This document shows, one piece after another, positions 45,501-54,527 of a stretch of 54,648 nt of DNA. The translations under genes were made by a program, and so were the position numbers. The notes below the pieces were generated by a model, which was given only the letters and a program-made list of their open reading frames with translations, was not told the DNA's origin and did no database searches. The first letter of the stretch is position 1. Each line of letters opens with the position of its first letter. This DNA comes from an uncultured bacterium. GTDB taxonomy: Bacteria > Bacillota > Clostridia > UBA1381. The stretch is from assembly GCA_905215805.1 (NCBI GenBank), contig CAJMRL010000018.1, forward strand, positions 1 through 54,648. The letters are read 5' to 3'.

Positions 45501-46475
45501 TACGGTAAGCCTTACGTTTGCTTTTGACTCATTGCCGACATAATCGGGATTATATGCTACTATATTATTTTCGACTGTTACAATGCCGGAGTCGTCTGCC
45601 GATTCAAGCGTTATCACCGAGCTGTTCGATGCTGCCGGAGCGGATAGGGGTTCCGTTTCCGTAACCACTGCTTCCGACAAAATTTTATTAGCTTCAAGAA
45701 AATCATTATACGCTGCGGTATAGTCAGCTTCATCCGTATATGTAAATACGATCTGCGGATATATCCACTTACTGTAATCGGTCTCGCCTCCATTGTATAA
45801 GAACGGAATCGCACCGGCGTTTAATCTGGTGTTGTTCGATATATTACAGGTGGCATACTCTGCTTTGTTCACATTACCGCCTGCATATTTCACATGCAGC
45901 GAAAGCATATCGTCCGCGCCGATAACCTCACCGGTAATATCGATATCTGCCTGCCAGCTGGAGAGAGCATCCGGATATTCCGTAACATCGGATATTTCCA
46001 TAAGAGCTGCTGTTTCGTTAAAATTATCGCTGCCGACTCTCGGTATACTAAACTGTGCTATAGAAGTTTCTTCCATCGTATCAGTAAAATCGTTGCTTAT
46101 TACCGATACCGTCTGCTGCAAATTGGTTTTACTCACCATCGGAGTAAGACGCAGCTTTGCACTTTTAATAACCTTGCTTTCCTTATCCTTTGTCGATAAA
46201 TCAAACTGTAATGCCGCGCTGCGCTTTTCCTTTGTTACTTCAATCACACCGTTACTGTCTGTAACGTCCTTAATATTTCCGCTGTCAGCCGTAATTTCTC
46301 CAATCTTTGAAGCGTAAATTGTCCATTCGCCGCCGTTTGAAATTCCGTTTGCCGTACCGTCATCTGCTGCGGGCGCATCGAACGCCATTGCCTGCATAGG
46401 CGTCAAGGCAAAGCTCGACAAAATTGCCGTTACTGTTATAAATGAGATCAGGTTCTTTCCGAATCTGTTTTTCAC
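42519..46475 (-). CDS. Secreted repeat protein with DNRLRE/CBM96-like and GLUG domains
   Basis: A 1318-residue exported protein with no recognised catalytic domain. The start is GTG at 46475: AAAGGAGG lies 8 nt upstream, and the longer frame (TTG at 46502) covers that site. A signal peptide ends near PMQAMA. A first DNRLRE-like domain (about 40-250) and an Ig-like part follow. Then two near-copies of a ~290-residue unit occur, each an InlB-like repeat (DGTAYAKEGATVTIN) plus a DNRLRE-like domain (FVKFDLSGY, FYVPNNDWDESRIDKNF, APSLASRPSLTI). A GLUG-type repeat region (about 940-1230, motifs GGIAG, GGIVG) and a C-terminal module with VFVWNSLNGMKPV complete it. It probably binds carbohydrate or the cell surface. 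It is the last gene of the minus-strand operon. Confidence 0.8.
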   Translation of the reverse strand: MKNRFGKNLISFITVTAILSSFALTPMQAMAFDAPAADDGTANGISNGGEWTIYASKIGEITADSGNIKDVTDSNGVIEVTKEKRSAALQFDLSTKDKESKVIKSAKLRLTPMVSKTNLQQTVSVISNDFTDTMEETSIAQFSIPRVGSDNFNETAALMEISDVTEYPDALSSWQADIDITGEVIGADDMLSLHVKYAGGNVNKAEYATCNISNNTRLNAGAIPFLYNGGETDYSKWIYPQIVFTYTDEADYTAAYNDFLEANKILSEAVVTETEPLSAPAASNSSVITLESADDSGIVTVENNIVAYNPDYVGNESKANVRLTVTNGSASYSKVVSIPVDTVQSYAINFSADKNPMGEISVTVDGTDYTDGTAYAKEGATVTINAAANTGYTANVSVKKESDNSVIDVTDSSFVMPAETVTISAEYAKQSQYGETRIAATNSVSIQSSGNIQTPDLVIGANRVTFVKFDLSGYSADDISRAEMDFTFTKSAGLNTKAVFYVPNNDWDESRIDKNFKLDGTDDTDISSFKYTDAENEEATISLLNGDNHAALIIPDTDDAATAADGILKDYYAASTGTQKTNTISMTEAVTAALKDSEDGIVTFMVYSAGSGNDVYSVDGAPSLASRPSLTIVEEDSENKSYEISFDASKNPKGELSVTVDGINYTDGTAYAKEGATVTINNGANTGYTANITVKKSDGSEIEVTDNSFVMPAEKVSISAEYVKPTFGTSRIAAQNSVSIRDNGAIQSPDLVIGANRITFVKFDLSGYNADIISEADINFTLTKNATLNTKAVFYVPNNDWDESRIDKNFMLDGTEAANISSFQYVNEEGEDAAISLLNGENHSALIVPNTDDAATAAEGILKDYYTASTGIQKTNTISMTEAVKAALKNSEDGIVTFMVYSAGGGNDVYSVNGAPSLASRPSLTIIESSEFLPDDELVTEVKTVEDLETFAAIVNGGNSYAGKTVTLADNLDLSETYGEESGKSWTPIGADNAGGLKSFAGTFDGQEHTISGLYIDESDGIALGLFGDVSGTVKNLTVTGEINGSSVVGGIAASCDGAITNCRSDVTINAQREAGGIVGTLANGGGISLCENTGNIKISNKETYAGGIAGHNIEGIIKDCSNSGKIENGTDGFRNRLGGIAGFLDNGTIESSTNTGEVISNATDASYTGDTTQNYVGGIVGYNSYGTVKSCTNNGRVYNAVPYAGGVAGYLMRGSLLDCSYDETLNSDLEIVGYNEEGTITSGEEPTPDTITVYEENGIIILATYDQNNALLKVEIKGEVKANEEVKETQADENQKVFVWNSLNGMKPVSTKQIPVD
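43686..45443 (-). repeat. Internal tandem duplication (two units of ~870 bp)
   Basis: The units at about 45443-44571 and 44555-43686 encode near-identical protein segments, for example VPNNDWDESRIDKNF, QKTNTISMTEAV and APSLASRPSLTI in both. At DNA level, long stretches are shared, such as the codons around 43870 and 44755. Boundaries are approximate. This is a recent in-frame duplication that also makes the region prone to recombination and misassembly. Confidence 0.8.
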
Positions 46476-46502
46476 TTCATATTCCTCCTTTCCAATTCCC
46501 AA

Positions 46503-48812
46503 TTATCTATTATTCGGGTCAATATCCGGCGCAAGCTCGCCCAGAATTTCCAAGTCTGCAATATCAAGCTGCACACCGGCCTGTGGTATGATCTTTACAT
46601 ATCTTCCTATGATGTAATCCTGCGGCGGGTCGATTTCCGGGTCATGCTGGTTTACAAACCATGTTGTCTTTACACGCTTGTTGTATTCCGCTCTTGCTTT
46701 CGAATTGACCGCGCCCACTGCATGCTCGTCTGTATGTCCCGCGCTCCAGTCTTGTCCGTCTTTGGAAACATATATGCGGTAATCGTGTGTAAGAGACGGA
46801 TTCGCCCAGGTAAGGCGCACGCCGTTAATAAGACGCTGTGCTTTGAGGTCAATTGTGATTCCTTCGCCGCTCACTGTTTTGTCGTCTGCGTTGTATACCG
46901 AACTGCTTTCTGCTGTCTTTGAATACCAGACTGTACTATCGTCGTTATCTATCGCCGCTTCCGGACTTGAACCATTTTCCGAGACCTCCGCACTTACCGT
47001 CGCGCCGTTTAACCGCGCATAGTCGTAATACTCCGGCCAGATATCCTCCGGAACGATTGAAGGTCTGTATACATACTTTGCCTGTCCTTTTTCTACGAAT
47101 TGAATATTCTTTGTATTATTTCCGATATTCAACTGTGCATCCTCGGCGCTTAGTGCAACATTGCCGTTTATCATAAGGTTTTCAAATGTGACATTCTGCG
47201 TCATTCCGCTTATTCCATCGCTTGTTTTATAACCTTCGATCCTTCCGTCGTGGGTCGGGTCAATATTGTTATAATCAATATCCTTAAAATAGATATTGTT
47301 TATTCCCTTACCCGGATAGGTATATGTGCCGTATCTATCCTGAGTTGTTATAAACAGCTCGCAAATCTTGTTCGCCATGTAATCCCGTATGCGGATATTA
47401 TTGAAATAGATATTGGAAACCGTATTTCCTTCTGATACGTCCATACGGATTGACTGCGGCATTCTGTTTATGCTGCCGTCACTATTTGTTTTATATGCGT
47501 ATTTGTTATATGTAAGTATATCAATATTCTCAAAACGGCAATTATCTATAACACGTCCGCCGTTCGGTGATGAGCTGTCGCCGTGAGTGCCGAAATGGAT
47601 CGGCCGCGCAAGATCGGGCATAAGCACACAGTCTTTTACTTTGATATTTCTTACATTGCCTGTATCGCCCCAATAATTACCTGTCCAGCGCGGACCGTAA
47701 ATTGCAATACAATCATCATTGCCGCGGAAGAAGCAGCCTTCGACAGTTACGTCCTCGGAGCAGAATATATCCATTGTATCTCCCCATTTATGACGTCCGA
47801 TCGACTTTAGGTTCTTAACATATACATTTCTGCTGTTTGCAACATTTATGAAATATCCGCCATTATCAGCCCATCCGTGATTTAAGCCCATCATACCTTC
47901 AATATGTGCGTTTACAGCGTCATTTACTGTTATAGAGGCATATTGCGGTCTCCACATTAATCCGCGTCCTATGAGCTTTGCATTTGTTGTGTAATCCATA
48001 TTTATTGATCCCTGAATTACCGCTCCGCCCTCTAAATACCATGTCTGATTATCCTTCATATAATGCGTAGTTTCCTTATATCCCTCAGAGTAAAAACCGG
48101 GCTTTATGTATACGACATCCGCTTCATAGCTCGCCGCGAGATTATCGCCGTTCGAAGCATCGACTACCGCTACGGTCTTTCCCTCAGCCTGAAGCTCTTC
48201 CACCGTAGGCATATCTATCGGATAATCTGCCCAAATCTGAAGATTTCGCCTTGTATCGCCGTTCGGGTCTAAAACTATTCTCTGTCCCGGTTCAACTGTG
48301 AAACTGATAGTGTCTCCGCCTTCCTCATATTGTGGTTCTATATTATAGCTCTCCGGATAAATTTTTGTGTCTATAGGCGTATTTACCATCGCGCCGTTAG
48401 CTGGTTTAAATTCTGTCGTTGTGCCCTTCGCAAGCAGTCCTTTTTTCTGACCTGTCGTTTCATCGATATCGTCAAAATAGTCTACTCCTCCGGTAACAGT
48501 CACCTGAACGTCTACAGCGCCGGTACAGTCAAAATAAGTCATAGCGGCGTTTCTTGTACCGTTACTCATGACCTGAACCGTATATACATCAAGCTCCTGC
48601 CATGCATCGTCTCCCGCGCCCTGCGGACGTGCTTTAACCTTGTACGATCCGTTCTTATCCACGCCTTCCGGAGCCTTATAGGTTATAAGCTGTGTTTCTG
48701 TACCCGTGTCAACCGTTGTTTCTCCTGAACCTTCAGCCAACACAGCAACGGTATTACCGATTATCGATACCGCAGCCAGCGCCGCCGCAAAGCCTGTAAA
48801 AAGTTTTTTCAT
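46503..48812 (-). CDS. Secreted right-handed beta-helix enzyme, GH28-superfamily-like, with C-terminal F5/8 domain
   Basis: A 769-residue exported protein. A signal peptide (1-26, ending VLA) and an N-terminal Ig-like domain (about 40-240) precede a pectinase-type beta-helix (about 250-590). A C-terminal discoidin/F5/8 domain (about 600-760) follows, with DDSTVWYSK and DYRIYVSKDGQDWS. GH28 landmarks are only partly kept. GNDDCIAIYG gives the Asp pair D366-D367 and FGTHGD (H410) may match the usual GHG. The usual NTD reads DTMD, and no RIK was found. A pectic or other uronic-acid glycan substrate is plausible. The ATG follows AGGCAGGG. It is the middle gene of the operon and a close paralogue of the upstream gene, 54 bp away. 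Confidence 0.78.
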   Translation of the reverse strand: MKKLFTGFAAALAAVSIIGNTVAVLAEGSGETTVDTGTETQLITYKAPEGVDKNGSYKVKARPQGAGDDAWQELDVYTVQVMSNGTRNAAMTYFDCTGAVDVQVTVTGGVDYFDDIDETTGQKKGLLAKGTTTEFKPANGAMVNTPIDTKIYPESYNIEPQYEEGGDTISFTVEPGQRIVLDPNGDTRRNLQIWADYPIDMPTVEELQAEGKTVAVVDASNGDNLAASYEADVVYIKPGFYSEGYKETTHYMKDNQTWYLEGGAVIQGSINMDYTTNAKLIGRGLMWRPQYASITVNDAVNAHIEGMMGLNHGWADNGGYFINVANSRNVYVKNLKSIGRHKWGDTMDIFCSEDVTVEGCFFRGNDDCIAIYGPRWTGNYWGDTGNVRNIKVKDCVLMPDLARPIHFGTHGDSSSPNGGRVIDNCRFENIDILTYNKYAYKTNSDGSINRMPQSIRMDVSEGNTVSNIYFNNIRIRDYMANKICELFITTQDRYGTYTYPGKGINNIYFKDIDYNNIDPTHDGRIEGYKTSDGISGMTQNVTFENLMINGNVALSAEDAQLNIGNNTKNIQFVEKGQAKYVYRPSIVPEDIWPEYYDYARLNGATVSAEVSENGSSPEAAIDNDDSTVWYSKTAESSSVYNADDKTVSGEGITIDLKAQRLINGVRLTWANPSLTHDYRIYVSKDGQDWSAGHTDEHAVGAVNSKARAEYNKRVKTTWFVNQHDPEIDPPQDYIIGRYVKIIPQAGVQLDIADLEILGELAPDIDPNNR

Positions 48813-48866
48813 TATTGCAATCCCTGCCTTTCTTTTTTATTTCATTTTATTAATTAACATTGAAAT

Positions 48867-51800
48867 CTATCTTTTTGTTCGTTGATGTAATTCTCCCTCT
48901 TTATTTGAATATGTGCAGTTATTTAATACGCCTGACGACAGATATCCAACAACTCCGCCCGCAAAACCATCAGTGCATATAACCTTTCCGCTGTTTTCAC
49001 AAACCGCTATATTAGATCTGTTAAAGCCAGCGATACCTCCAACGGCTGAACTTGCCGTTACTTCTCCTTCTACGCTCAAATTCTTAACTGTACCCGAAAC
49101 TATGCCGAACAATCCCTGCTCCCTGCCTGTTTCGGTATTGATGTAAAGTCCTTTTATACTGTGATTACCGCCGTCAAAAGTACCTGCGAACGCATTGATA
49201 ACATAACCGTCGCTATCCTGTGAACCGATCGGCGTCCATGATTTACCGGATTTATTATAGATATCCGACAAATCAAGATCATTGGCAAGCGTTACGGTTT
49301 TTCCATTATAGCTATTACCGCTGTTTACGCTTTCGGCAAATTTTTCAAGGTCTTCCACCGTTTTGATTTCTGTTATTTCTTCTATTTCTCCATTTTCACC
49401 GGTATCCAACGTCAGCACTGTTTCACTGCTCAACTCCGCCGGATTTTCGTACGGACTTGTTTCGCCAAGAATTTCCAGGCTTGCAATATCCATCTTCGTG
49501 CCTTCCTGCGGAATAATCTTTACATATTGTCCTATGATCCAGTCTGAACCGCCCTTGGGGTCATACTGGTTCATAAACCATGTTGTCTTTACGCGTGTAT
49601 TATATTCCGCTCTTGACTTTGAATTGACCGCACCAACTGCGTGCTCATCGGTATGAGCCGCACTCCAGTCTACTCCGTCTTTGGATACATAGATACGATA
49701 ATCATGTTTAAGAGCCGGATTACCCCATGTCAGCCTTACTGCGTTGATGAGGCGCTGAGTGCCGAGATCAACTGTAATGCCCTCGCCTGTAACTGTTTTA
49801 TCCTCACTATTATAGACCGAGCTGCCGGTGCTCATGATTGAATCCCATACGGTATCCGCGTTACCGTCGATCGCTAAGCCCGGGTCGCCGGTTCCGGCGA
49901 GATCGGCAGAAGCAGTTACCGTTACTCCATCCGCTCTTGCATAATCATAATATTCCGGCCAGATATCCTCCGGTACAACCTCCGGATTGTATTGATACTC
50001 TGACTCACCCGACTTTACGAAGTTGATATTGCGTACCAGACCTTCGCTTCTGGTTCCGAGAGCCATATTCGCATCTTCCGCACTAAGAGCAACCTCGCCG
50101 TTAATTACAAGGTTCTCGAATGTTATGTTCTGTGACAACGCCCTGTTGTAGTGATTGATCGCTCCGTCAATTCTTCCGCTGAAATCGTTTTTGTTTGTAT
50201 ACTGCACATCCTTGAAGTATACATTGTTTATTCCTTTTCCATTGACTATATTTGTACCGTATCTGCCTTGAACTGTGATGTAGAAATCACAAATCATATT
50301 TGCACGGCCATCCTGTATACGAATATCATCAAAGTATATATTTGAAATCATGTTTCCGTCAGAGGGGTCCATACGGATGGGCTGAGGACCGGGCGCATAC
50401 TTGCTGTATGTAAGAATATCAATATCCTCAAAGCTGCAGTTATCGATCACACGGCCCCCATTCGGCGACGTACTGTCACCGTGAGTGCCCAGATGGATCG
50501 GTCTTGCCACATCCGGCATCAGCACACAGTTTCTTACTTTAATATTTCTTACATTACCTGTTTCTCCCCAATAGTTACCTGTCCAGCGCGGACCGTAAAT
50601 TGCGATACAGTCGTCATTGCCGCGGAAGAAGCATCCTTCGACGGTTACGTCCTCGGAGCAGAATATATCCATAGTATCGCCCCACTTATGACGTCCAATC
50701 GATTTTAGGTTCTTAACATATACATTTTTGCTGTTTGCAATATTTATGAAATATCCGCCATTATCGGCCCGGCCGTGATTTAAGCCCATCATACCTTCAA
50801 TATGTGCGTTTACGGCGTCATTTACCGTTATAGAGGCATATTGCGGTCTCCATATTAATCCGCGTCCTATGAGCGAAGCATTTGTTGTGTAATCCATATT
50901 TATTGATCCCTGAATTACCGCTCCGGGCTCTAAATACCATGTTTGATTATCTTTTATATAATGCGGAGTTTCTTTATATCCTTCAGAGTAAAAGCCCGGC
51001 TTTACATATACTATATCGGTATCATAGCTTTCCGCAAGGTTGTCTCCCTGTGACGCATCTACTACCGTTACAGTCTTTCCCTCTGATTTAAGTTCATCCA
51101 CCGTGGGAAGCTCTATCGGATAATCTGCCCAGAGATGAAGATTACGCCTTGAATCGTCATTAGGATCCAATACCACTCTCTGTCCCGGCTTCATTGTAAA
51201 GGTTATAACATCGCCGCCTTCTTCGAACTCGGGGACTATGCCGTAGCTGGCAGGATAAATAGCAGTAGTGCTGTTAAGGCCGTTTTCCATGTCATCGAAG
51301 CCGGTGCCTTTGCCTGTACAGGTTACCTGAATTTCGGTATCTCCGGTGCAGTCAAAGAAAGCCGCGCTTGCCCATCTCGTATTGCTGCTCATTACTTGTA
51401 CACTGTAGGTTTCTACAGTCTGCCACGCGTCGTCACCCGCTCCCGCAGGACGCGCTTTAACTATATATGTCTTATTTCGTTCTACGTTTTCCGGAAGATT
51501 ATAGGTAATCAGACGAGGATCTGTTATTTCCGATGGATCCTTCGGGTCGGGTGCATCCTTGTCTCTTATCTCACCGTAAAATTTAAGCTCTGAGAGCGAC
51601 AATGAATTTGTGTTGTCTGACTGTAGGATTATATATCTGTAGCCCTTGCCGCCCTGAACATCATAATACTGTCTTACAGCATCGCCGTTACCGCCGCCAT
51701 TGCCTGTCCATGAGCCTGTTCCGTAGAAGTCTCCCTCGTCATTTGTAAGAACGGTGAGTTTTTCAACATTAACACCCGCATCTGCTGTGAACATATCCGC

Positions 51801-53630
51801 TGTAAGCTCTTCATTTGTACCATACAGCTTAAAATGTGCTCTGCCCGGATATACCGCATTTGCATATGTTACAACGCGGCTTAACGCATATTTTGAATCC
51901 TCGCCCGCGTCATAGATTATCATGCCGGGATATTTCGCTATATCTCCTGCAGTAGTAGCGTCATTATCGCTCCACTCTGCCGGAACGGTTTCGAATGACG
52001 TTATAGTATCTAATCCTTCAGGCTTTTCCATAAGCGAGTTCATTTCAAGTCTGCCTTCCGTTTTGTCAGCCCACGCGTCAATCGTAAGATTCTTCGGTGT
52101 ATAAGGCAAATTATATGTCGCGGTCTTTCCGTCCTCGGATATTATCGCTTTGACAGTTTGATTGTTAAGATTCAGCTTACTGATTTCATAGCCTTCATTC
52201 GCTGTAACTGTAATCGATACAGGTTCTCCCTCGTTGAATTCCGCTACAGGTTCAACCGTACAATGTGAATGTATACCTACAGTTGCCGTACCTTTTTCTG
52301 GCTCGGGTTCATTCGGGTCGCCGTCTTGTCTTACGGTACCGTACAGCTTAAGCTCTCCAAGAGACATCATATTTTTATGGTCTGACTGAATGATAATATA
52401 TCTGTAGCTTCTGCTGGTATCAATATTGTATTCTCCTCTTACGGCGTCGATCCCGCCGCCGCGATTGTTATCCCATGAACCTGTGCCGAAGAAAGCATCG
52501 CTGTCATGAGTAAGCTCAGTAAACACCAGACCGCCGTTTGCACCGTTTGCATCCGTGAACATATCGGCTGTAAGCGGATTTACGTTTGTACCGAAAATTT
52601 TAAAGTGTGCTCTGCCCGGCATATCTTGTCTTGCGTAGGATATAACCTTGCTCAAGGCATATCTGTTTCCCTCGCCTGCGTCAAGGATCGCCAGACCCGG
52701 AGCTGGTTTAAAATCTGCAAAAGTTGTAACGTCGCCATCGCTCCAAGCAGCCGGAAGTGTTCCCAACGCCGATACACCCGGTAACTGCTCTGCTGTAAGT
52801 GTATTTAACGCGATTCTGTCTGTAATCGGATCTGCCCATGCGTCAACAGAAATTGTTTCCGGAGCATTTGTCAAAGTGCCTGTTACAGTGCCGTCCTCAG
52901 CCTTTTTAAGCTGAACTGTTCTGCCGTTTATATTCAGCTTGGCAGGCTCGTAGCCTTCGTTTGCGGTAACAGTAATTGTTACATTGCCGCCTATGTAATA
53001 CCATTGGGGAACGGTAACTATACAATTTTCCTGTGTGTTTATTGTAATTGCCGTACTCTTATCCGGCTCCGGCGTCGGTTCCGGTGTTGGATCAGGCTCA
53101 TCAGCTCCCCTTATTGACCCATAAAATTTAAGCTCTGAAAGCGACATCATATGCTTATGGTCAGAATGGATAATTATATATCTGTAGCTTGTATCTCCAT
53201 TAACCACATATTCGCCTCTCACAGAATCTCTGCCCCCGCCGCTGTTATTATTATAATCTCCAGTACCGAATAAGGAGTTATTATCGGTTCCGTGAGTGAG
53301 CGCTGTCAGCTTTTCGCTGCCGCTGTTTGCACCGTTGGCAGCTGTAAACATATCTGCCGTAAGCTCATCGTTTGTACCGAAAATCTTAAAATGAGCTCTG
53401 CCCGGCATATCCTGTCCTGCATACGCTATAATACGGTCTATTTTGTATCTGTCTCCGGCCTTGCCGTCTCCCGCTTCCGCATCAAAGATTGCCAAACCGC
53501 CGTAAGACTTGAAGTCATATCTGCCGGTAGTATCGTTGTCGCTCCACTCGGCAGGAAGTGTTCCAAAGTTTGTTATAGTGTCTATTTCGGGCTTTTCCGT
53601 AACCGCGGTCATATTAAGTCTGCCTTCCAA
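48867..53630 (-). CDS. Large secreted beta-helix enzyme, main part of a frameshifted gene
   Basis: This 1587-residue open frame is the bulk of a gene that began at 54488. Its first Met (53630) is not a true start: the frame is open back to about 53698 and continues the repeat encoded before the frameshift. It has three ~260-residue repeats, each a discoidin-like part (PGRAHFKIFGTN, YRYIIIQSDHKNMMSL) and an InlB-like part (VTANEGYEPAKLNING), at about 15-275, 285-525 and 530-690. A beta-helix (about 890-1220; D1005-D1006 in GNDDC, H1050), an F5/8 domain (about 1230-1390) and a short GLUG region to the C-terminus follow. The helix and F5/8 parts closely resemble the next gene. It probably cuts pectic glycan at the cell surface or outside. 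There is no anchor motif. Confidence 0.72.
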   Translation of the reverse strand: MEGRLNMTAVTEKPEIDTITNFGTLPAEWSDNDTTGRYDFKSYGGLAIFDAEAGDGKAGDRYKIDRIIAYAGQDMPGRAHFKIFGTNDELTADMFTAANGANSGSEKLTALTHGTDNNSLFGTGDYNNNSGGGRDSVRGEYVVNGDTSYRYIIIHSDHKHMMSLSELKFYGSIRGADEPDPTPEPTPEPDKSTAITINTQENCIVTVPQWYYIGGNVTITVTANEGYEPAKLNINGRTVQLKKAEDGTVTGTLTNAPETISVDAWADPITDRIALNTLTAEQLPGVSALGTLPAAWSDGDVTTFADFKPAPGLAILDAGEGNRYALSKVISYARQDMPGRAHFKIFGTNVNPLTADMFTDANGANGGLVFTELTHDSDAFFGTGSWDNNRGGGIDAVRGEYNIDTSRSYRYIIIQSDHKNMMSLGELKLYGTVRQDGDPNEPEPEKGTATVGIHSHCTVEPVAEFNEGEPVSITVTANEGYEISKLNLNNQTVKAIISEDGKTATYNLPYTPKNLTIDAWADKTEGRLEMNSLMEKPEGLDTITSFETVPAEWSDNDATTAGDIAKYPGMIIYDAGEDSKYALSRVVTYANAVYPGRAHFKLYGTNEELTADMFTADAGVNVEKLTVLTNDEGDFYGTGSWTGNGGGNGDAVRQYYDVQGGKGYRYIILQSDNTNSLSLSELKFYGEIRDKDAPDPKDPSEITDPRLITYNLPENVERNKTYIVKARPAGAGDDAWQTVETYSVQVMSSNTRWASAAFFDCTGDTEIQVTCTGKGTGFDDMENGLNSTTAIYPASYGIVPEFEEGGDVITFTMKPGQRVVLDPNDDSRRNLHLWADYPIELPTVDELKSEGKTVTVVDASQGDNLAESYDTDIVYVKPGFYSEGYKETPHYIKDNQTWYLEPGAVIQGSINMDYTTNASLIGRGLIWRPQYASITVNDAVNAHIEGMMGLNHGRADNGGYFINIANSKNVYVKNLKSIGRHKWGDTMDIFCSEDVTVEGCFFRGNDDCIAIYGPRWTGNYWGETGNVRNIKVRNCVLMPDVARPIHLGTHGDSTSPNGGRVIDNCSFEDIDILTYSKYAPGPQPIRMDPSDGNMISNIYFDDIRIQDGRANMICDFYITVQGRYGTNIVNGKGINNVYFKDVQYTNKNDFSGRIDGAINHYNRALSQNITFENLVINGEVALSAEDANMALGTRSEGLVRNINFVKSGESEYQYNPEVVPEDIWPEYYDYARADGVTVTASADLAGTGDPGLAIDGNADTVWDSIMSTGSSVYNSEDKTVTGEGITVDLGTQRLINAVRLTWGNPALKHDYRIYVSKDGVDWSAAHTDEHAVGAVNSKSRAEYNTRVKTTWFMNQYDPKGGSDWIIGQYVKIIPQEGTKMDIASLEILGETSPYENPAELSSETVLTLDTGENGEIEEITEIKTVEDLEKFAESVNSGNSYNGKTVTLANDLDLSDIYNKSGKSWTPIGSQDSDGYVINAFAGTFDGGNHSIKGLYINTETGREQGLFGIVSGTVKNLSVEGEVTASSAVGGIAGFNRSNIAVCENSGKVICTDGFAGGVVGYLSSGVLNNCTYSNKEGELHQRTKR

Positions 53631-53656
53631 CGGGTCAGCCCATGCGTCAACGTTTA

Positions 53657-54445
53657 TTATTGCCGCAGCGTTGTTGACAGTATATGCTGCAGTTTTTTAC
53701 CGTCGGAATCTTCCGCCGGCGTCAATTGAACAGTTGCGCCGTTTATATTCAATTTTGAAGGCTCATAACCCTCTTCAGCTGTAACAGTAATCGTTACCGC
53801 TTCACCCGCATCGAATGTTTCGGGATATGAAACTTCACAATTCTCATTTGTATTTACATTCACTGCGCCTGCCGGAGCATTCATAAGCTTCATTTCATTA
53901 ATAACCGTCTTTGCATTATATTTTGGCGTACCGATATACAAATAACGGTAATCCATATTATTGGTTATATTTCTTCCCCAATATATCTCATCACTATCCT
54001 GATACCATCCAATTTCTGAACTGCTTATCAGAGTAACGGGGATTCCCAATGTATCTTCATTAAATTTATCATAATTATTGCCGCAGAAATCAGTAACACC
54101 TTCATCCTGCTTAGTTTTTATGGCCTCCTGAATATTATCATTTGAACCGAAAATATAAAGATCGTCACCATTGCTGCAAGAGAAATCTATTGCATTTACG
54201 TCTGCAAAAGTCTTTCCTTCTCCGGCGTCCAGTACAAAACCGCCTATCCATGGCGATGTATTTCTGGTGATTGTAAGACTTGTATCTGTATTGCTGTCAA
54301 GCAATGCGCTTGTTTCTCCGCTGATGCCGTAAGTTTCCAATATCTGAGGGGCAATCACTTGCGTGATATCTGTGTATCCCATCTCGTCAATCTGCGGTGA
54401 AGCGCCCGCAGTTATCGGAAAAATCGGAATCATAGAAGACATCAT
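53657..54445 (-). CDS. 5' part of the frameshifted beta-helix gene (first discoidin-like repeat)
   Basis: This 262-residue frame contains the first discoidin-like repeat and an InlB-like repeat (TVTAEEGYEPSKLNINGATV), matching those in the main part of the gene. The shown Met at 54445 is internal: sequence before it encodes AALVTTVS, the core of a signal peptide, whose true start is at 54488 in another frame because of the A8 run. The last 11 residues after DGKK are out of frame and meaningless. On its own it would have no start signal, so it is best read as part of the larger gene. Confidence 0.7.
   Translation of the reverse strand: MMSSMIPIFPITAGASPQIDEMGYTDITQVIAPQILETYGISGETSALLDSNTDTSLTITRNTSPWIGGFVLDAGEGKTFADVNAIDFSCSNGDDLYIFGSNDNIQEAIKTKQDEGVTDFCGNNYDKFNEDTLGIPVTLISSSEIGWYQDSDEIYWGRNITNNMDYRYLYIGTPKYNAKTVINEMKLMNAPAGAVNVNTNENCEVSYPETFDAGEAVTITVTAEEGYEPSKLNINGATVQLTPAEDSDGKKLQHILSTTLRQ
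53693..53698 (-). other. A6 run at frameshift site (one base short)
   Basis: On the minus strand the sequence is GGT AAA AAA CTG. Seven As, or a -1 slip on the run, restore the downstream frame (ACT GCA GCA TAT). Confidence 0.7.
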
Positions 54446-54471
54446 TGATACAGTAGTAACTAATGCTGCTA

Positions 54472-54479
54472 TTTTTTTT
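54472..54479 (-). other. A8 run at frameshift site in the signal peptide (one base long)
   Basis: On the minus strand ATG ATG AGG is followed by eight As and TAGCAGC. With seven As the signal peptide reads through (AAA AAA ATA GCA GCA). With eight, the ATG frame leaves the signal peptide frame. Confidence 0.7.
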
Positions 54480-54527
54480 CCTCATCATTTTCTCATAGCC
54501 TCCTTAAATATTTATTTGATTGTCTTT

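Larger units (their letters stand above)
48867..54488 (-). pseudogene. Full extent of the twice-frameshifted beta-helix gene
   Basis: Reading from ATG 54488 (AGGAGG at 54504-54499), removing one base from the A8 run (54479-54472) gives a normal signal peptide, MMRKKIAALVTTVSM. Adding one base to the A6 run (53698-53693) joins the upstream and main frames inside a repeat (GKK-TAAYTVNN, compare the equivalent place in the other repeats). With both changes the gene is 1874 codons long and uninterrupted. This may be sequencing error in homopolymers, a real pseudogene, or slippage-based switching. The parts are also listed separately. Confidence 0.65.

Noticed and set aside
53693..53698. Classical -1 programmed frameshift signal (A AAA AAC type)
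   Set aside because: The phase of the run is U AAA AAA rather than the standard heptamer, and no clear downstream pseudoknot was found; slippage is kept only as one option in the frameshift finding.
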